Assembly (NCBI GenBank): GCA_050744245.1
Contig: JBOGGX010000060.1
Span: 1-29,635, forward strand
Source: JBOGGX01 sp050744245
Lineage (GTDB): Bacteria; Actinomycetota; Acidimicrobiia; Acidimicrobiales; JBOGGX01
Length of the DNA: 29,635 nucleotides
Reading direction: 5' to 3'
Notes under the pieces: model-generated
Database searches by the model: none
What the model saw: the letters and a program-made list of their open reading frames with translations, nothing else
What the model was told of the DNA's origin: nothing
Program-made: the position numbers and the translations under genes
Shown here: positions 14,486 through 22,684 of the stretch, piece after piece
How the letters are laid out: the number at the start of each line of letters is the position of its first letter
Numbering within the stretch: the stretch's first letter is position 1

Positions 14486-15292
14486 ATGCGCCCCCCGTTC
14501 ACCGCCTTTGAGCGGCTCAACACCGAGTGGGTCTGCGTGAACCGCAGCCGGGAGGCCCGGGCGGCGTTGGCCCGCTGGTCCGGCAGCCCGGCGTTGGCCG
14601 GCGCGGCCTCGCTGGATGAGGTCCTGGCCCGCCGGGCCGGTCGCGACCCGGCCGGCGCCGACGTTGTGCTGCGGGCCTTGGCGGCCCGCTGCGAGCACGA
14701 TCAGATCGCGCAACGCACGCTGCTGCAGGCGTTGGTCCCCGGTCTGGTCCACCTGGCGGGTCGGGTCGAACACGGCGGCGAGGACGTCGCCGGGGAGCTG
14801 GTCTCGCTGGCCTGGTGCCGGCTGGCCACCGGGGGCTACCACCGCCGTCCCGGCCCGGTGGCGGCCAACGTGCTGCTGGATGTCCGCAAGTACTACGTGC
14901 GTCAGCGCCGCAGCCGGGCCACGAACCGGCCCGGCGATCCCCCCGAGGCTCGGCGGGGTGAACCCGGTCGAGGCCGCCCGTCGACCGTGCCCTTGCGTGA
15001 CCGGCACCACGACATGCGGCTGCTCCGGCGGGGCGGCGTCCTGGTCCCAAGCCCCCAGACGGGGTCGGCACCCGAGGAGGTGGTCGACAACCGGGACGCA
15101 GTGGTCCGGCTCTTCCGCCGGGCCCAGCTTGGTCCCCTGACGGCGCAGATCCTGTGGGGCCGGGCCTGCGGGGTGGACAACGCCGAGCTCCGGACCCGGC
15201 TGGGACTGACCCGCACCCAGCCGTGGGATCACTGGCGGCGAGGCCTGGCCGCGCTCGCCGCCTGCGTCGACCACGCCGATCGGGCCGCCTGA
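14486..15292 (+). CDS. Sigma-factor-like protein of unknown function
   Basis: The 268-aa protein starts at ATG 14486 (GGGAG Shine-Dalgarno 7 bp upstream); the frame upstream only reads through repeats. The middle (LLQALVPGLVHLAGRV, then DVAGELVSLAWCRLAT and VAANVLLDVRKYYVRQRR) resembles region 2 of small sigma-70 factors. The C-terminus (AQLGPLTAQILWGRACGVDNAELRTRLGLTR, then HWRRGLAAL) resembles a region 4 helix-turn-helix. The match is structural by eye and the central part is long for an ECF factor, so it could be a diverged sigma factor or a plasmid-borne DNA-binding protein. It heads an operon with the WhiB-helicase, 36 bp downstream, and may act on the repeat-array promoters. Confidence 0.65.
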   Translation: MRPPFTAFERLNTEWVCVNRSREARAALARWSGSPALAGAASLDEVLARRAGRDPAGADVVLRALAARCEHDQIAQRTLLQALVPGLVHLAGRVEHGGEDVAGELVSLAWCRLATGGYHRRPGPVAANVLLDVRKYYVRQRRSRATNRPGDPPEARRGEPGRGRPSTVPLRDRHHDMRLLRRGGVLVPSPQTGSAPEEVVDNRDAVVRLFRRAQLGPLTAQILWGRACGVDNAELRTRLGLTRTQPWDHWRRGLAALAACVDHADRAA

Positions 15293-15328
15293 CCGCCTTC
15301 GCGCGGCACCCCACCGCTCGGTCGAGGC

Positions 15329-18300
15329 ATGGACGAACCCGAGGCCGACCCGGTCACCGACACCGCACGGGTGCTCAGCGAAGCCGAGCCGGTGGGTTCT
15401 CGGGCGTGGCGATTGCCGGCCGCGGTGGTCGACGCGGCGGCGGCCGCCTGCCGGGTGGAAGCGGCGGTGTTGGCCCGGGCGGTGGCCGTGGCCGTTTCCG
15501 GCGGGCCCGATGCGCGATCGCCGGGGTGGTGGCGCAACGCCGCCTGTCGGGGTGAGGGACCCCAGCGCTTCTACCCGACGCGGGGCCGTCCGGTCGGGGC
15601 GCTCGTGGATCGCTGCCGGGACTGCCCGGTCCAGGCCGAGTGCTTGGCCGCCGCCCTGGCCACCGGGGAACGCGACGGCGTCTGGGGTGGGACCACCGGA
15701 AACGGTCGCCGCCGGCTGCGGGGCGTGCTGCGCCGCGCCGGGGTGCTGGGCCTGGTCGGCGAGGACGCCCACATCGCCTGGCGGCAGGAAGGCGCCGACC
15801 GGGAACCGCCGCCGCTCCCGGGCAGCCGGGCCGGCCCGGTGGATCCGTGGCCGCATCAGCTCGCCGCGGTCGACGCCATTGCGGCGGCCATCACCGACGG
15901 CGGTTCGTGCCAGGTGGCGACGGCGACCGCCTCGGGCAAGACCCTGATCGCCGTGTGGGCCGCCGCCCGCCTCGGCGCTCGGCGGGTGCTGGTGTTGGTG
16001 CCCAACCTGGCGTTGGTTGCTCAGAGCGCCGAGACCTGGAGCAACGACCCGGCCTGGACATCGGCCCGGGTGTTGGCCGTGTGTAGCGATGTGGGCGAGC
16101 TCGTGTTGGAGGCGACCACCGATCCCGGTCGGGTCCGGTCGTTTCTCGCCGGGCCCGGCCCGGCGGTCGTGTTCGCCACCTACCAGTCCTCGCCCGTGGC
16201 CGCCGCCGCCGGCCGCCGGTTTGATCTGGTGGTGGCCGACGAAGCCCATCACCTGGCCGGCGCCCCCGACAAGGCGTTCGCCACCGTGGTCCGGGGCGAC
16301 ATCCCCGCCAACCGGGTGCTGTACATGACGGCCACCCCTCGCCGGCTCACCCGGGGGCGGCGCCGGGACGTCGAAGTGGTGAGCATGGACAGCGCCGGAT
16401 CGTCGTTCGGGCCCCGGGTGTTCGACTTTTCGCTGTCGAACGCCATCGCCGCCGGTGTCGTCGCCGACTACCGGGTGGTCGTCGCTGCCGTGGAACGAGA
16501 CGTGTTCGACCGGGTCGCCCGCCGTCCCGAGCTGGCCGGGATCGACCCGGTGCTGCTGGCCGGGGCCATCGCCGTGGTGCGGGCCATGGACGAGTTCGGG
16601 CTGTCGAGCTGCCTCAGCTTTCACAGCCGGGTGGACCGGGCCCGCAGTTTCGCTCAGCTGGTCGGCGCGGTCACCGAGGCCCTGCCCGGAGCCCACCCGG
16701 CCGGCCCGGGGTGGTCCGGTTGGGTCCATGGCGGGTCGTCTGTGCGGATCCGCCGTCGCCTGCTGGCCCGTCTCGCCGACCCCGACACGTGGGGGGTGCT
16801 GGCCAACGCGAAGGCGCTCGGTGAGGGCGTCGACCTTCCCGCCCTCGACGCGGTGGCTATTGTCGACCCCAAGAACTCGGACACCGACATTCTCCAGGCC
16901 ACCGGGCGAGCGTTACGCCGGCCGCACCATTCCAAGATCGGAACCGTCCTTCTCCCGGTCCTGGTCACCACCGACACCGGAGGCGACGATCCCATGGCCG
17001 GGGTCGACCGCCGCAGCGTCGAGCTCGTCGGTGGTGTGCTGCGCGCCCTGCGCGCCCACGACCACGAGCTCGCCCGCCGGTTGGACGGGACCCGGCGCCT
17101 CGCCGCCCGGACCGGGTCGGCGCAGCCCGAGCTGGCGGCGATGCTGCGGCGCCGGGCGGCCCGGGCGTTGCTGGCCAGCCGGGTCGAGCTGTGGGTGCCG
17201 GGCGGCGCCACCGGCGACCTGGCCGCATCGCTGGCGCTGCGTCTCGTCCGGGAGGCCACCCCGAGCTGGGAGGAGGCCTACGGGCGGCTGCTGGCCTGGG
17301 TCGATGACCACGGCACCGCCCGGACCCCACAGGCGGTCAAGGTTCCCGACGGCGACGCCACGTTCAGCCTCGGCGCCTGGTGCACCGTGCAGCGCACCCT
17401 GCACCGCCGGGGTCTGCTCGGACCCGAACGGGTCGAGCGGCTCGAGGCGCTGCCCGGGTGGCGGTGGGACCCCCGCCACGAAGATTGGTGGGCCGGCTAT
17501 GACGCCCTCGCCGACTTCGTCGACCGGCACGCCGGCCGCTACCCCCGCCAGGGCGACCGGTGGCTCGGCCACCCGGTCGGCCAGTTCCTCAACGTGTGCC
17601 GCACCGGGCACAACACCGACGGGTGGCTGCGCACATTCCCCGACCGGGTCACCGCCCTCGAGACGCTCCCCGGCTGGGCGTGGAACGAACGCGACGCCGC
17701 CTGGGAAGACCACTACCGCGCCCTGGCCGGCTGGGCCGCGGCCCGGGGCCACGCCTGCCCCGGGGACGGCGAGCTGGTCGACGGGTTCGACCTCGGCCGG
17801 TGGACCACCAAACAACGGGCCAAGCTCCGCCGAGGTGACCTCGACCCCAACCGGACCGCCCGGCTCCGGGCCCTCCCCGGGTGGGTCGACCACACCCGCG
17901 ACGCCCTGTGGGAACAGGGCTACGCTCGGCTGGTCGCCTGGTCCACCACCAACAACGATCGCCTCCCCCCGCAGACGACGATCCTGGCCGACGGCTACCA
18001 GCTCGGTGTGTGGGTTTCGAGCCAGCGCGAACGGTGGCGGACCGGGCGGCTCACCGAGCAACGAACCCGCCGCCTGGAAGCCCTGCCCTGTTGGGACTGG
18101 ACCCCCGGCGCCCTCGCCTGGGACGCCGCCCACGCCCGGCTCGTCGCCTTCGCCGACCGGCACGGCACGGTGGGACGACTCCCCCAAGGGAACGTCGACG
18201 GGTTCGCCCTGTCCGCCTGGGCCACCACTCAACGCCGCGATCATGCCCTCGGCCGGCTCGACGCCACCCGGGCTGTCGCCCTCGAGCGGGTACCCGGCTG

Positions 18301-18592
18301 GGTGTGGTCGGTTCCCGAGGCCCGGTTCGCGGCCGCCCTCGCCGCGGTACGGGCCTTCGCCACCCGCGCGGGTCATTGCGATCCCCCGTCGGATCATCGG
18401 GAGAACGGCGTACCCCTCCGGGCCTGGATCACCCGGGTCCGGCGGCAACACCAGCTCGGTGAGTTGTCCGCCACCCGGGCGGCCCAGCTCGCCACCGTCC
18501 CCGGTTGGACCTGGCGCACCGACCGGACCCGGACCGCCGCTACCCACCTCGGTATCGCCCCGCCCGCCGCCGACGCCGGTCGAGGTCTGTAG
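15329..18592 (+). CDS. WhiB domain fused to SF2 helicase with six HA repeats
   Basis: A single open frame of 1087 aa joins three parts. Residues 66-130 form a WhiB domain: Cys 73, 96, 99 and 105 (the C-x22-C-x2-C-x5-C iron-sulfur ligand pattern) and the GVWGG turn at 117-121. Residues 170-600 are a superfamily 2 helicase: TATASGKT at 198-205, DEAH at 304-307, TATPRR at 334-339, and ATGRALRR as motif VI. From about 640 to 1070 there are six helicase-associated (HA, PF03457-type) repeats with a period near 70 aa, each with a W/FxxxYxxLxxF start, an LGxW-xxQR middle and an LExLPGWxW end. WhiB proteins are redox- or NO-sensing transcription partners; HA repeats are probably DNA-binding. The fusion suggests an iron-sulfur-controlled helicase for replication, transfer or defence of the element. 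Confidence 0.9.
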   Translation: MDEPEADPVTDTARVLSEAEPVGSRAWRLPAAVVDAAAAACRVEAAVLARAVAVAVSGGPDARSPGWWRNAACRGEGPQRFYPTRGRPVGALVDRCRDCPVQAECLAAALATGERDGVWGGTTGNGRRRLRGVLRRAGVLGLVGEDAHIAWRQEGADREPPPLPGSRAGPVDPWPHQLAAVDAIAAAITDGGSCQVATATASGKTLIAVWAAARLGARRVLVLVPNLALVAQSAETWSNDPAWTSARVLAVCSDVGELVLEATTDPGRVRSFLAGPGPAVVFATYQSSPVAAAAGRRFDLVVADEAHHLAGAPDKAFATVVRGDIPANRVLYMTATPRRLTRGRRRDVEVVSMDSAGSSFGPRVFDFSLSNAIAAGVVADYRVVVAAVERDVFDRVARRPELAGIDPVLLAGAIAVVRAMDEFGLSSCLSFHSRVDRARSFAQLVGAVTEALPGAHPAGPGWSGWVHGGSSVRIRRRLLARLADPDTWGVLANAKALGEGVDLPALDAVAIVDPKNSDTDILQATGRALRRPHHSKIGTVLLPVLVTTDTGGDDPMAGVDRRSVELVGGVLRALRAHDHELARRLDGTRRLAARTGSAQPELAAMLRRRAARALLASRVELWVPGGATGDLAASLALRLVREATPSWEEAYGRLLAWVDDHGTARTPQAVKVPDGDATFSLGAWCTVQRTLHRRGLLGPERVERLEALPGWRWDPRHEDWWAGYDALADFVDRHAGRYPRQGDRWLGHPVGQFLNVCRTGHNTDGWLRTFPDRVTALETLPGWAWNERDAAWEDHYRALAGWAAARGHACPGDGELVDGFDLGRWTTKQRAKLRRGDLDPNRTARLRALPGWVDHTRDALWEQGYARLVAWSTTNNDRLPPQTTILADGYQLGVWVSSQRERWRTGRLTEQRTRRLEALPCWDWTPGALAWDAAHARLVAFADRHGTVGRLPQGNVDGFALSAWATTQRRDHALGRLDATRAVALERVPGWVWSVPEARFAAALAAVRAFATRAGHCDPPSDHRENGVPLRAWITRVRRQHQLGELSATRAAQLATVPGWTWRTDRTRTAATHLGIAPPAADAGRGL

Positions 18593-18695
18593 TCCAGGGG
18601 TCGATGCCGGCTCGCGGGCTGGGCGACAACTCGACAACCGAGCGTCCGGTTGGCGGCCGCCAGCCGCCGGGTTCCCGGTGGGGCCTACCCGAGTG

Positions 18696-18968
18696 ATGTC
18701 CGCCACCGCCACTGAAGCCCACCCGACACGCACCATCCGCGGCGCGCCCCGGCCGCCGCTGCGCTTGCTCACCGTGGCCGAGGCCGCCGACTACCTGAGC
18801 GTCAGCGTCCGTTTCGTCCGCCGCATCATCCACGAGCGCCGCATCCCGGTGGTCAGCCTCGGCCGCCACGTCCGCTTGGCCGAGGCCGACCTCGAGGCTT
18901 TCGTCGCCGCCGGGCGCCAACCCGCGGCCTCGACCTCGTTCCCGGCCTCCGCCCGGGTCGGCCGGTGA
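18696..18968 (+). CDS. Excisionase/AlpA-family helix-turn-helix protein
   Basis: This 90-aa protein contains LTVAEAADYLSVSVRFVRRI (about 27-46), then HERRIPVVSLGRHVRLAEADLEAFVA, the classic MerR-like excisionase (xis/AlpA) winged-helix domain. Such proteins direct excision of integrated elements or regulate plasmid genes. ATG 18696 is used; a GTG lies one codon before. The 103-bp gap upstream contains a 12-bp palindrome, TGGCGGCCGCCA (18651-18662), a possible operator. The stop overlaps the ParA-like start (GTGA, 18965-18968). No integrase is seen in this window, so a true excisionase role would need a partner elsewhere. Confidence 0.85.
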   Translation: MSATATEAHPTRTIRGAPRPPLRLLTVAEAADYLSVSVRFVRRIIHERRIPVVSLGRHVRLAEADLEAFVAAGRQPAASTSFPASARVGR

Positions 18969-19651
18969 CCGGCCGCCCGCACCCACCCCGCGACCGCCGA
19001 CCGGCAACCGGCGGCGCCGCCGCGCCCCGACAGGCCTGCGCCGCCCTGTACACGGCCAAGGGCGGTCAGGGATGCACCACCACCGCCGTCGCCCTTGCCC
19101 TCGTCGTTGGCCGGAGCCGACGAGTCGCCCTCGTCGCCCACAACCCGGCCGATGTGTTGGCGATCGCCGGTCAGGTACCGGTCGACGGAACGAGCTCGAC
19201 ACCACTCGCCGCCGGCGCCACGCTTGTGCTCGACCCGCCCAGTGGCGCCCCGGTGGTCATCCACGACGCCGGACCCACCCTCGACACAGGACTCCTCCCG
19301 GCGGGCACGGCGACCTACCTCGTCACCCGGCCCTGCTTCCTCGCGCTCCGAGCAGCAGTGGAGCACCCGGTTCACCCCGCCGGCGTCATCGTGATCCACG
19401 AACCGGGCCGGGCCATCACCGCCCACGACATCGAGGCCGTCCTCGACGCTCCGGTGGTGGCCACCATCCCCGTGAGCCCCGCCATCTCCCGCCGGGTCGA
19501 CGCCGGGCTGCTCGCCGCCACCCTCCCCCCGGCCATGGCGACCGCCCTGCAGCCTCTAGCCGGCGCCGTCGGTCTGAAACCACGACCGGTCCGCCAGCCC
19601 ACGTTCCACCCTCGCACACCGCCGACACTCGGCGCGACACGACACTGGTGA
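18965..19651 (+). CDS. ParA/MinD-like protein with altered P-loop
   Basis: This 228-aa protein has the ParA-type start LYTAKGGQGCTTTAVALALV at about 28-47, followed by RRVALVAHNPADVL and later VVIHDAGPT, matching the Walker A, A' and Walker B positions. The signature lysine of KGG is present, but the P-loop lysine (GKT in canonical ParA) is cysteine (GCT), so ATP hydrolysis is doubtful. The usual length of small ParA proteins is kept. The GTG 18965 start overlaps the HTH gene stop by 4 bp. No ParB follows; the ParB-like gene in this window is far away in the defence module. Likely role: partition or positioning of the element, or regulation. Start and function are inferred. Confidence 0.7.
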   Translation: MTGRPHPPRDRRPATGGAAAPRQACAALYTAKGGQGCTTTAVALALVVGRSRRVALVAHNPADVLAIAGQVPVDGTSSTPLAAGATLVLDPPSGAPVVIHDAGPTLDTGLLPAGTATYLVTRPCFLALRAAVEHPVHPAGVIVIHEPGRAITAHDIEAVLDAPVVATIPVSPAISRRVDAGLLAATLPPAMATALQPLAGAVGLKPRPVRQPTFHPRTPPTLGATRHW

Positions 19652-19808
19652 GGCACCGACGCCGCCGGGTGACCCTCACCGGCCGCCGGCCCCCGGTCCC
19701 TGCCCGCCACCGCCCTCGGTCACCCGCCCGTGCGGGCCCGGCCGGTCCTCGCGGGTGGAGTCGGGGGCGGGCGTAGGCCCGAGAGTGGCGTCACCACCGG
19801 ACCGGGGT

Positions 19809-19932
19809 TGCTCGCAAAAAGATCCGGGCTGCTCGCGCGCGTATCCGGGCCGCAGGTCACGCCGCTGAGTCGCCCGCGGGGCTCGCGTTCGCGAGCAAAC
19901 CCGGGACGGAATCCGGGACGGTTTCCGGGCGG
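19809..19932 (+). repeat. Repeat array copy B
   Basis: It contains two 20-bp units with a 21-bp period, TGCTCGCAAAAAGATCCGGG (19809-19828) and TGCTCGCGCGCGTATCCGGG (19830-19849). These are followed by CCGCAGGTCA (19850-19859), then GGGACGGAAT and GGGACGGTTT units (19899-19932). Order and spacing parallel 14250-14441, while the sequence between the blocks differs. Confidence 0.85.
19881..19896. repeat. Perfect 7-bp inverted repeat inside array copy B
   Basis: GCTCGCG and CGCGAGC flank TT. Array copy A has only the right half at the matching place (14331-14340). Confidence 0.6.
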
Positions 19933-20046
19933 CCACCTGCGACCCTGCTCGGCGATACGGATGCCCCAGGAGGCCCGGTGCGACTCATCAACCCTCGACC
20001 GTCGGCACGCCCCCGCCGGCCATCTCCCAACCCTCGCCACCGGTGG

Positions 20047-20075
20047 TTGACGGAGCGGAGCGGGCGGCGTACCGT
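20047..20075 (+). promoter_or_regulatory. Probable promoter of the Tad operon
   Basis: A -35-like TTGACG (20047-20052) is separated by 17 bp from TACCGT (20070-20075), which fits the TANNNT -10 pattern of actinobacteria. A GGCAC-AC-GTGCC inverted repeat just downstream (about 20091-20102) could be an operator. Confidence 0.45.
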
Positions 20076-20280
20076 CAGGACGGCACATGGCACACGTGCC
20101 GGTCTCGCGGGCCTGACCGTCGAGAGGCCCGCCTCTCCGAACAAGCCGTTGGCGCGCGTCGCCGCGCCGACTCGGAGGAGGCGGCCATGACGACCGTCGC
20201 ACACCGCCCATCGCGGCGAACCCCACCCGCCACCGGCGAGGCGCCCACCGACCCGATGCCGGCCACCCACGCACCTCGCC

Positions 20281-20334
20281 CGTACGGTGATCCGCACGAT
20301 CCGGAAGGTGCGCACGATGCGTGCGGATCGTACG
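20281..20334. promoter_or_regulatory. Palindrome cluster, candidate operator
   Basis: CGTACG-GT-GATCCGCAC (20281-20297) is inverted, apart from the 2-bp insert, at 20321-20334 (GTGCGGATCGTACG). Between them lies CGCACG-ATG-CGTGCG (20311-20325), a perfect 6-bp-arm repeat. The density of nested inverted repeats 70-120 bp before ATG 20400 suggests a regulator binding site. Confidence 0.5.
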
Positions 20335-20399
20335 CGACCCACTTCGCGCCGTCGCCACCTTTGACTAGCCTCGCGGCGACCGCCACGAAGAGGTCTGCC

Positions 20400-21095
20400 A
20401 TGGCGACTCCGACGAGACCGGCGCCACCGACACCGCTCGGACCGACCGAGCCCCCGGCCGGCCCGCATCCCCCGGGCCGCGGCTGGTGGCTAATCCTCCT
20501 CGTCAGCCTTGCCCTCATCGGTCTCGTCGCCCTCGGCATCGGCGTCGTCCGGTCGGACAGCGACCCCGATCCCGCCGAGGACGCCAGCGACTCAACGCTG
20601 ACGGAACCCACCCAACCGACCACCGCGGCCACGACGCCGACCACGATCGACCCAGAGCAGGTCCTACGAACCGAACTGGAAGCCGCGTACAACGCCGCCG
20701 AACCCCAGGCGTTCTTCGAGGCGGCGGGAATCCCCGACCCCGACCACCCGGCCCTCGCCGCGACCCACACGCAGCCGATGCTTGATGTTCGTCGCGCTCT
20801 GATGATCGCGTTGCTCGGCGACGGGCGGATCATGCGGTTGCCGGCCAATTCCCAGTACCGCAACGCCTTCGAGTCGATCGAGTTCCCGCCCGAGCCCGAG
20901 CGCACAGTCGCGATCGTGACTGTGTGCACGGTTGACGACGGCGAGGTCGTCGACGTGGCGACCGGCCAGGTGATCGCTGGGGGGGCGGGGACGGTCCAGT
21001 GGCGGGCTGCGATGCGTTTGGAGAACGGCGTCTGGCAGTTGGCCGAGCGCCAGGAGCTCGGCCGGTGGCCGGGGGTCGCCGGATGCGCCGCGTGA
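20400..21095 (+). CDS. Single-pass membrane protein, first gene of the Tad operon
   Basis: The 231-aa protein has a Pro-rich cytoplasmic N-terminus, one membrane helix (WWLILLVSLALIGLVALGIGVV, about residues 26-47), a Thr/Pro/Asp-rich linker, then an outside domain of about 150 residues. That domain is not recognised; its layout (membrane anchor plus a small alpha/beta domain ending in VQWRAAMRLENGVWQL) recalls NTF2/Tim44-like or VirB8-like domains, which is only a guess. The start is uncertain: ATG 20400 has AGAGG 6 bp upstream, while in-frame ATG 20187 has a stronger AGGAGG and a promoter before it but would translate through the palindromes. Its stop overlaps the next gene by 13 bp. Confidence 0.65.
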   Translation: MATPTRPAPPTPLGPTEPPAGPHPPGRGWWLILLVSLALIGLVALGIGVVRSDSDPDPAEDASDSTLTEPTQPTTAATTPTTIDPEQVLRTELEAAYNAAEPQAFFEAAGIPDPDHPALAATHTQPMLDVRRALMIALLGDGRIMRLPANSQYRNAFESIEFPPEPERTVAIVTVCTVDDGEVVDVATGQVIAGGAGTVQWRAAMRLENGVWQLAERQELGRWPGVAGCAA

Positions 21096-22021
21096 GGGTG
21101 TCGGACGCGACGTACCCGCTGATCGTCCTGTTGGCGCTCGGACTCCTGCTGATGCCTTCCGACGCGGCCGCGCAGGAGGGACCGGACGGTGAGGGAGCGA
21201 GCACCGGCAGCGGGCCCAGCCAGACGGCGACCGGAGCAATTCTGACGACCGGGGAAGTGGAGGTGACGGCGTCGGAGTCGCAGTCCGTCGAGCCATTGGC
21301 CGTGTCTGGTGGCCGCGGGGGAGACATCTCCTGTCACAACAAGTTGGGCGACGGGATGGGCGGCGCATCGGTAGGAACCCGGCTCGATCCGTTCAACCCG
21401 CCGGCCGCCTTCGTCGGCCAGACGATCACCTACATGCGGGTCTGTACCGACGGGTCAGGCAACTACGTCTCGATCACGTGGGTGACGGCGACCCTTCCCC
21501 TGCAGGCAAGCGATCCCGTCGCCGTGGTCGATCCCCGAGAGCTCGCCTTGATGGCCCGGAGCCGGTTGCCGCTGCCCGAGCCGCAGGTGCAGACGAGCCC
21601 GCCGCTGGGTCGCGAACAGATCGTCAACATGGCGTCGTGGCTGTGGATCGAGAACTGGGTTCCGGTGTCGCGGTCGGCGTCTGCGGGCGGGGTGACGGCG
21701 ACCGCCACGGCCCGGCCGGTGTCGCACATGTGGGTGTTCGGTCCGGGGGAGTGGCAGGAGTGCTTCTCGCCGGGAACGCCCTATGACTATTCCCACCCGG
21801 CGTATGAGCAGTCGACGGACTGCTCCTACACGTTTGCGCATTCGTCGACCATTCAGCCCGACGACGTCCACCACGTCCAGGTGTCGATCAGCTGGGAAGT
21901 CACGTGGACCTCGAACATCGGCGCCGGCGGTGCTTTGGGGCCGGTTTCCCGGTCTACCTCGCTGGACATGGTGGTGGGCGAGGTCCAGGTCGTGAACGTG
22001 AGCGGCGAGGTTGGCCCGTGA
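21083..22021 (+). CDS. Secreted protein of the Tad locus, function unknown
   Basis: The 312-aa protein starts at ATG 21083, inside the end of the previous gene. It has a clear signal peptide: basic MRRVRV, a hydrophobic stretch (PLIVLLALGLLLM) and a likely cleavage after AAA before QEG, near residue 34. The mature part is Trp- and Ser/Thr-rich with several cysteines (for example CHNK, VCTD, ECF, DCSY), suggesting disulfide-bonded beta structure outside the cell. I know no named domain. Similar secreted proteins accompany actinobacterial tad clusters, so a cell-surface part of the pilus machine or a minor adhesin is possible. It is coupled to the SAF gene by a GTGA overlap. Confidence 0.75.
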   Translation: MRRVRVSDATYPLIVLLALGLLLMPSDAAAQEGPDGEGASTGSGPSQTATGAILTTGEVEVTASESQSVEPLAVSGGRGGDISCHNKLGDGMGGASVGTRLDPFNPPAAFVGQTITYMRVCTDGSGNYVSITWVTATLPLQASDPVAVVDPRELALMARSRLPLPEPQVQTSPPLGREQIVNMASWLWIENWVPVSRSASAGGVTATATARPVSHMWVFGPGEWQECFSPGTPYDYSHPAYEQSTDCSYTFAHSSTIQPDDVHHVQVSISWEVTWTSNIGAGGALGPVSRSTSLDMVVGEVQVVNVSGEVGP

Positions 22022-22671
22022 CCGCCCCGGCGACGACGACGATTCCCCGGTCGCAGCCCGACGGTCGGGGACGGATGCCGCACCGGTTGACCGGCGGGGC
22101 TCGGCCGGGGCGTGCCCCGTGGACGGCGTTGGCGGTGCTGCTGGTGGTGGGCGGCGCCTTGGCTGCGCTGTTGATCGCGTTGAACCTGGAACAGCGGACC
22201 GCGGTGTTGGCCGCGACCCGGGACATCAATCCGGGGGAGCGGATCGGGGGCGGCGATGTTCGGGTGGTCGATGTGGCCGTCCCCGAGGATGTGACGGTGG
22301 TGGCCGACATCGACCGGGACCGGGTGGTCGGTCGGGTGGCGTCCTCGCCCATCCCGGCGGGGACGCTGCTGCATCTCGGTGCGGTGAGCGACGGCCCGTC
22401 GGTGGCCGAGGGTGAGGTGGTGGTGGGCGCCCTGTTGGGTCCGGGGGAGTTGCCGGTCCCGGCGTTGCGTCCCGGCGATCGGGTGGGGCTCGTCGAAGTC
22501 ACCGATGGGAGCGCCCGAGAGCTCGGGGTGGCGACGGTGTACGGCGCAGCCGACGGTCCCCAGCCGGGCAGCCAGCTGGTGTCGCTGACCGTCGCCGAGG
22601 GCGAGGCCAACCAGGTGTCGACCGCGGCGGCCGGCCAGCGGTTGCGGCTTCATCTGCTTGCGGGGGAGTGA
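22018..22671 (+). CDS. SAF-domain pilus assembly protein (CpaB/RcpC-like)
   Basis: The 217-aa protein has a short N-terminal tail, one membrane helix (about 34-57) and then a SAF domain (INPGERIGGGDVRVVDV, then GRVASSPIPAGTLL, about 68-118), the hallmark of CpaB/RcpC proteins of Tad pili and of related actinobacterial proteins. CpaB-type proteins sit at the envelope and help assemble the pilus conduit; in monoderm bacteria without a secretin they may bind the cell wall. The GTG start at 22018 overlaps the previous stop (GTGA). The C-terminal half (about 130-217) matches the later part of the RcpC fold. A 13-bp gap separates it from tadZ. Confidence 0.85.
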   Translation: MTAPATTTIPRSQPDGRGRMPHRLTGGARPGRAPWTALAVLLVVGGALAALLIALNLEQRTAVLAATRDINPGERIGGGDVRVVDVAVPEDVTVVADIDRDRVVGRVASSPIPAGTLLHLGAVSDGPSVAEGEVVVGALLGPGELPVPALRPGDRVGLVEVTDGSARELGVATVYGAADGPQPGSQLVSLTVAEGEANQVSTAAAGQRLRLHLLAGE

Positions 22672-22684
22672 GGGACCGGCGGCG

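Larger units (their letters stand above)
19652..20399 (+). promoter_or_regulatory. Long regulatory region before the Tad operon
   Basis: This 748-bp stretch has no well-supported gene unless the membrane protein starts at 20187 rather than 20400. It holds array copy B (19809-19932), a GCTCGCG/CGCGAGC inverted repeat (19881-19896), a good promoter (TTGACG, 17 bp, TACCGT at 20047-20075) and dense palindromes at 20281-20334. A 7-bp inverted repeat (19647-19653 with 19674-19680) near the end of the ParA-like gene has no T-run and is not a convincing terminator. Confidence 0.55.

Noticed and set aside
14144..16729. 861-codon leftward open frame.
   Set aside because: It runs antisense to the sigma-like gene and the WhiB-helicase gene and has no recognisable motifs (Gly/Pro/Arg/His-rich).
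16913..18772. 619-codon leftward open frame opposite the HA repeats.
   Set aside because: Repetitive Gly/Pro/Val-rich translation of the antisense strand; the sense strand shows clear HA repeats.
18696..19651. Reading the HTH and ParA-like genes as proof of an integrating element.
   Set aside because: No integrase or clear att repeats are visible in the window; a plasmid is equally possible.
19647..19680. GGTGAGG/CCTCACC inverted repeat at the end of the ParA-like gene as a terminator.
   Set aside because: The loop is about 20 nt and no T-run follows; part of it lies inside the coding sequence.
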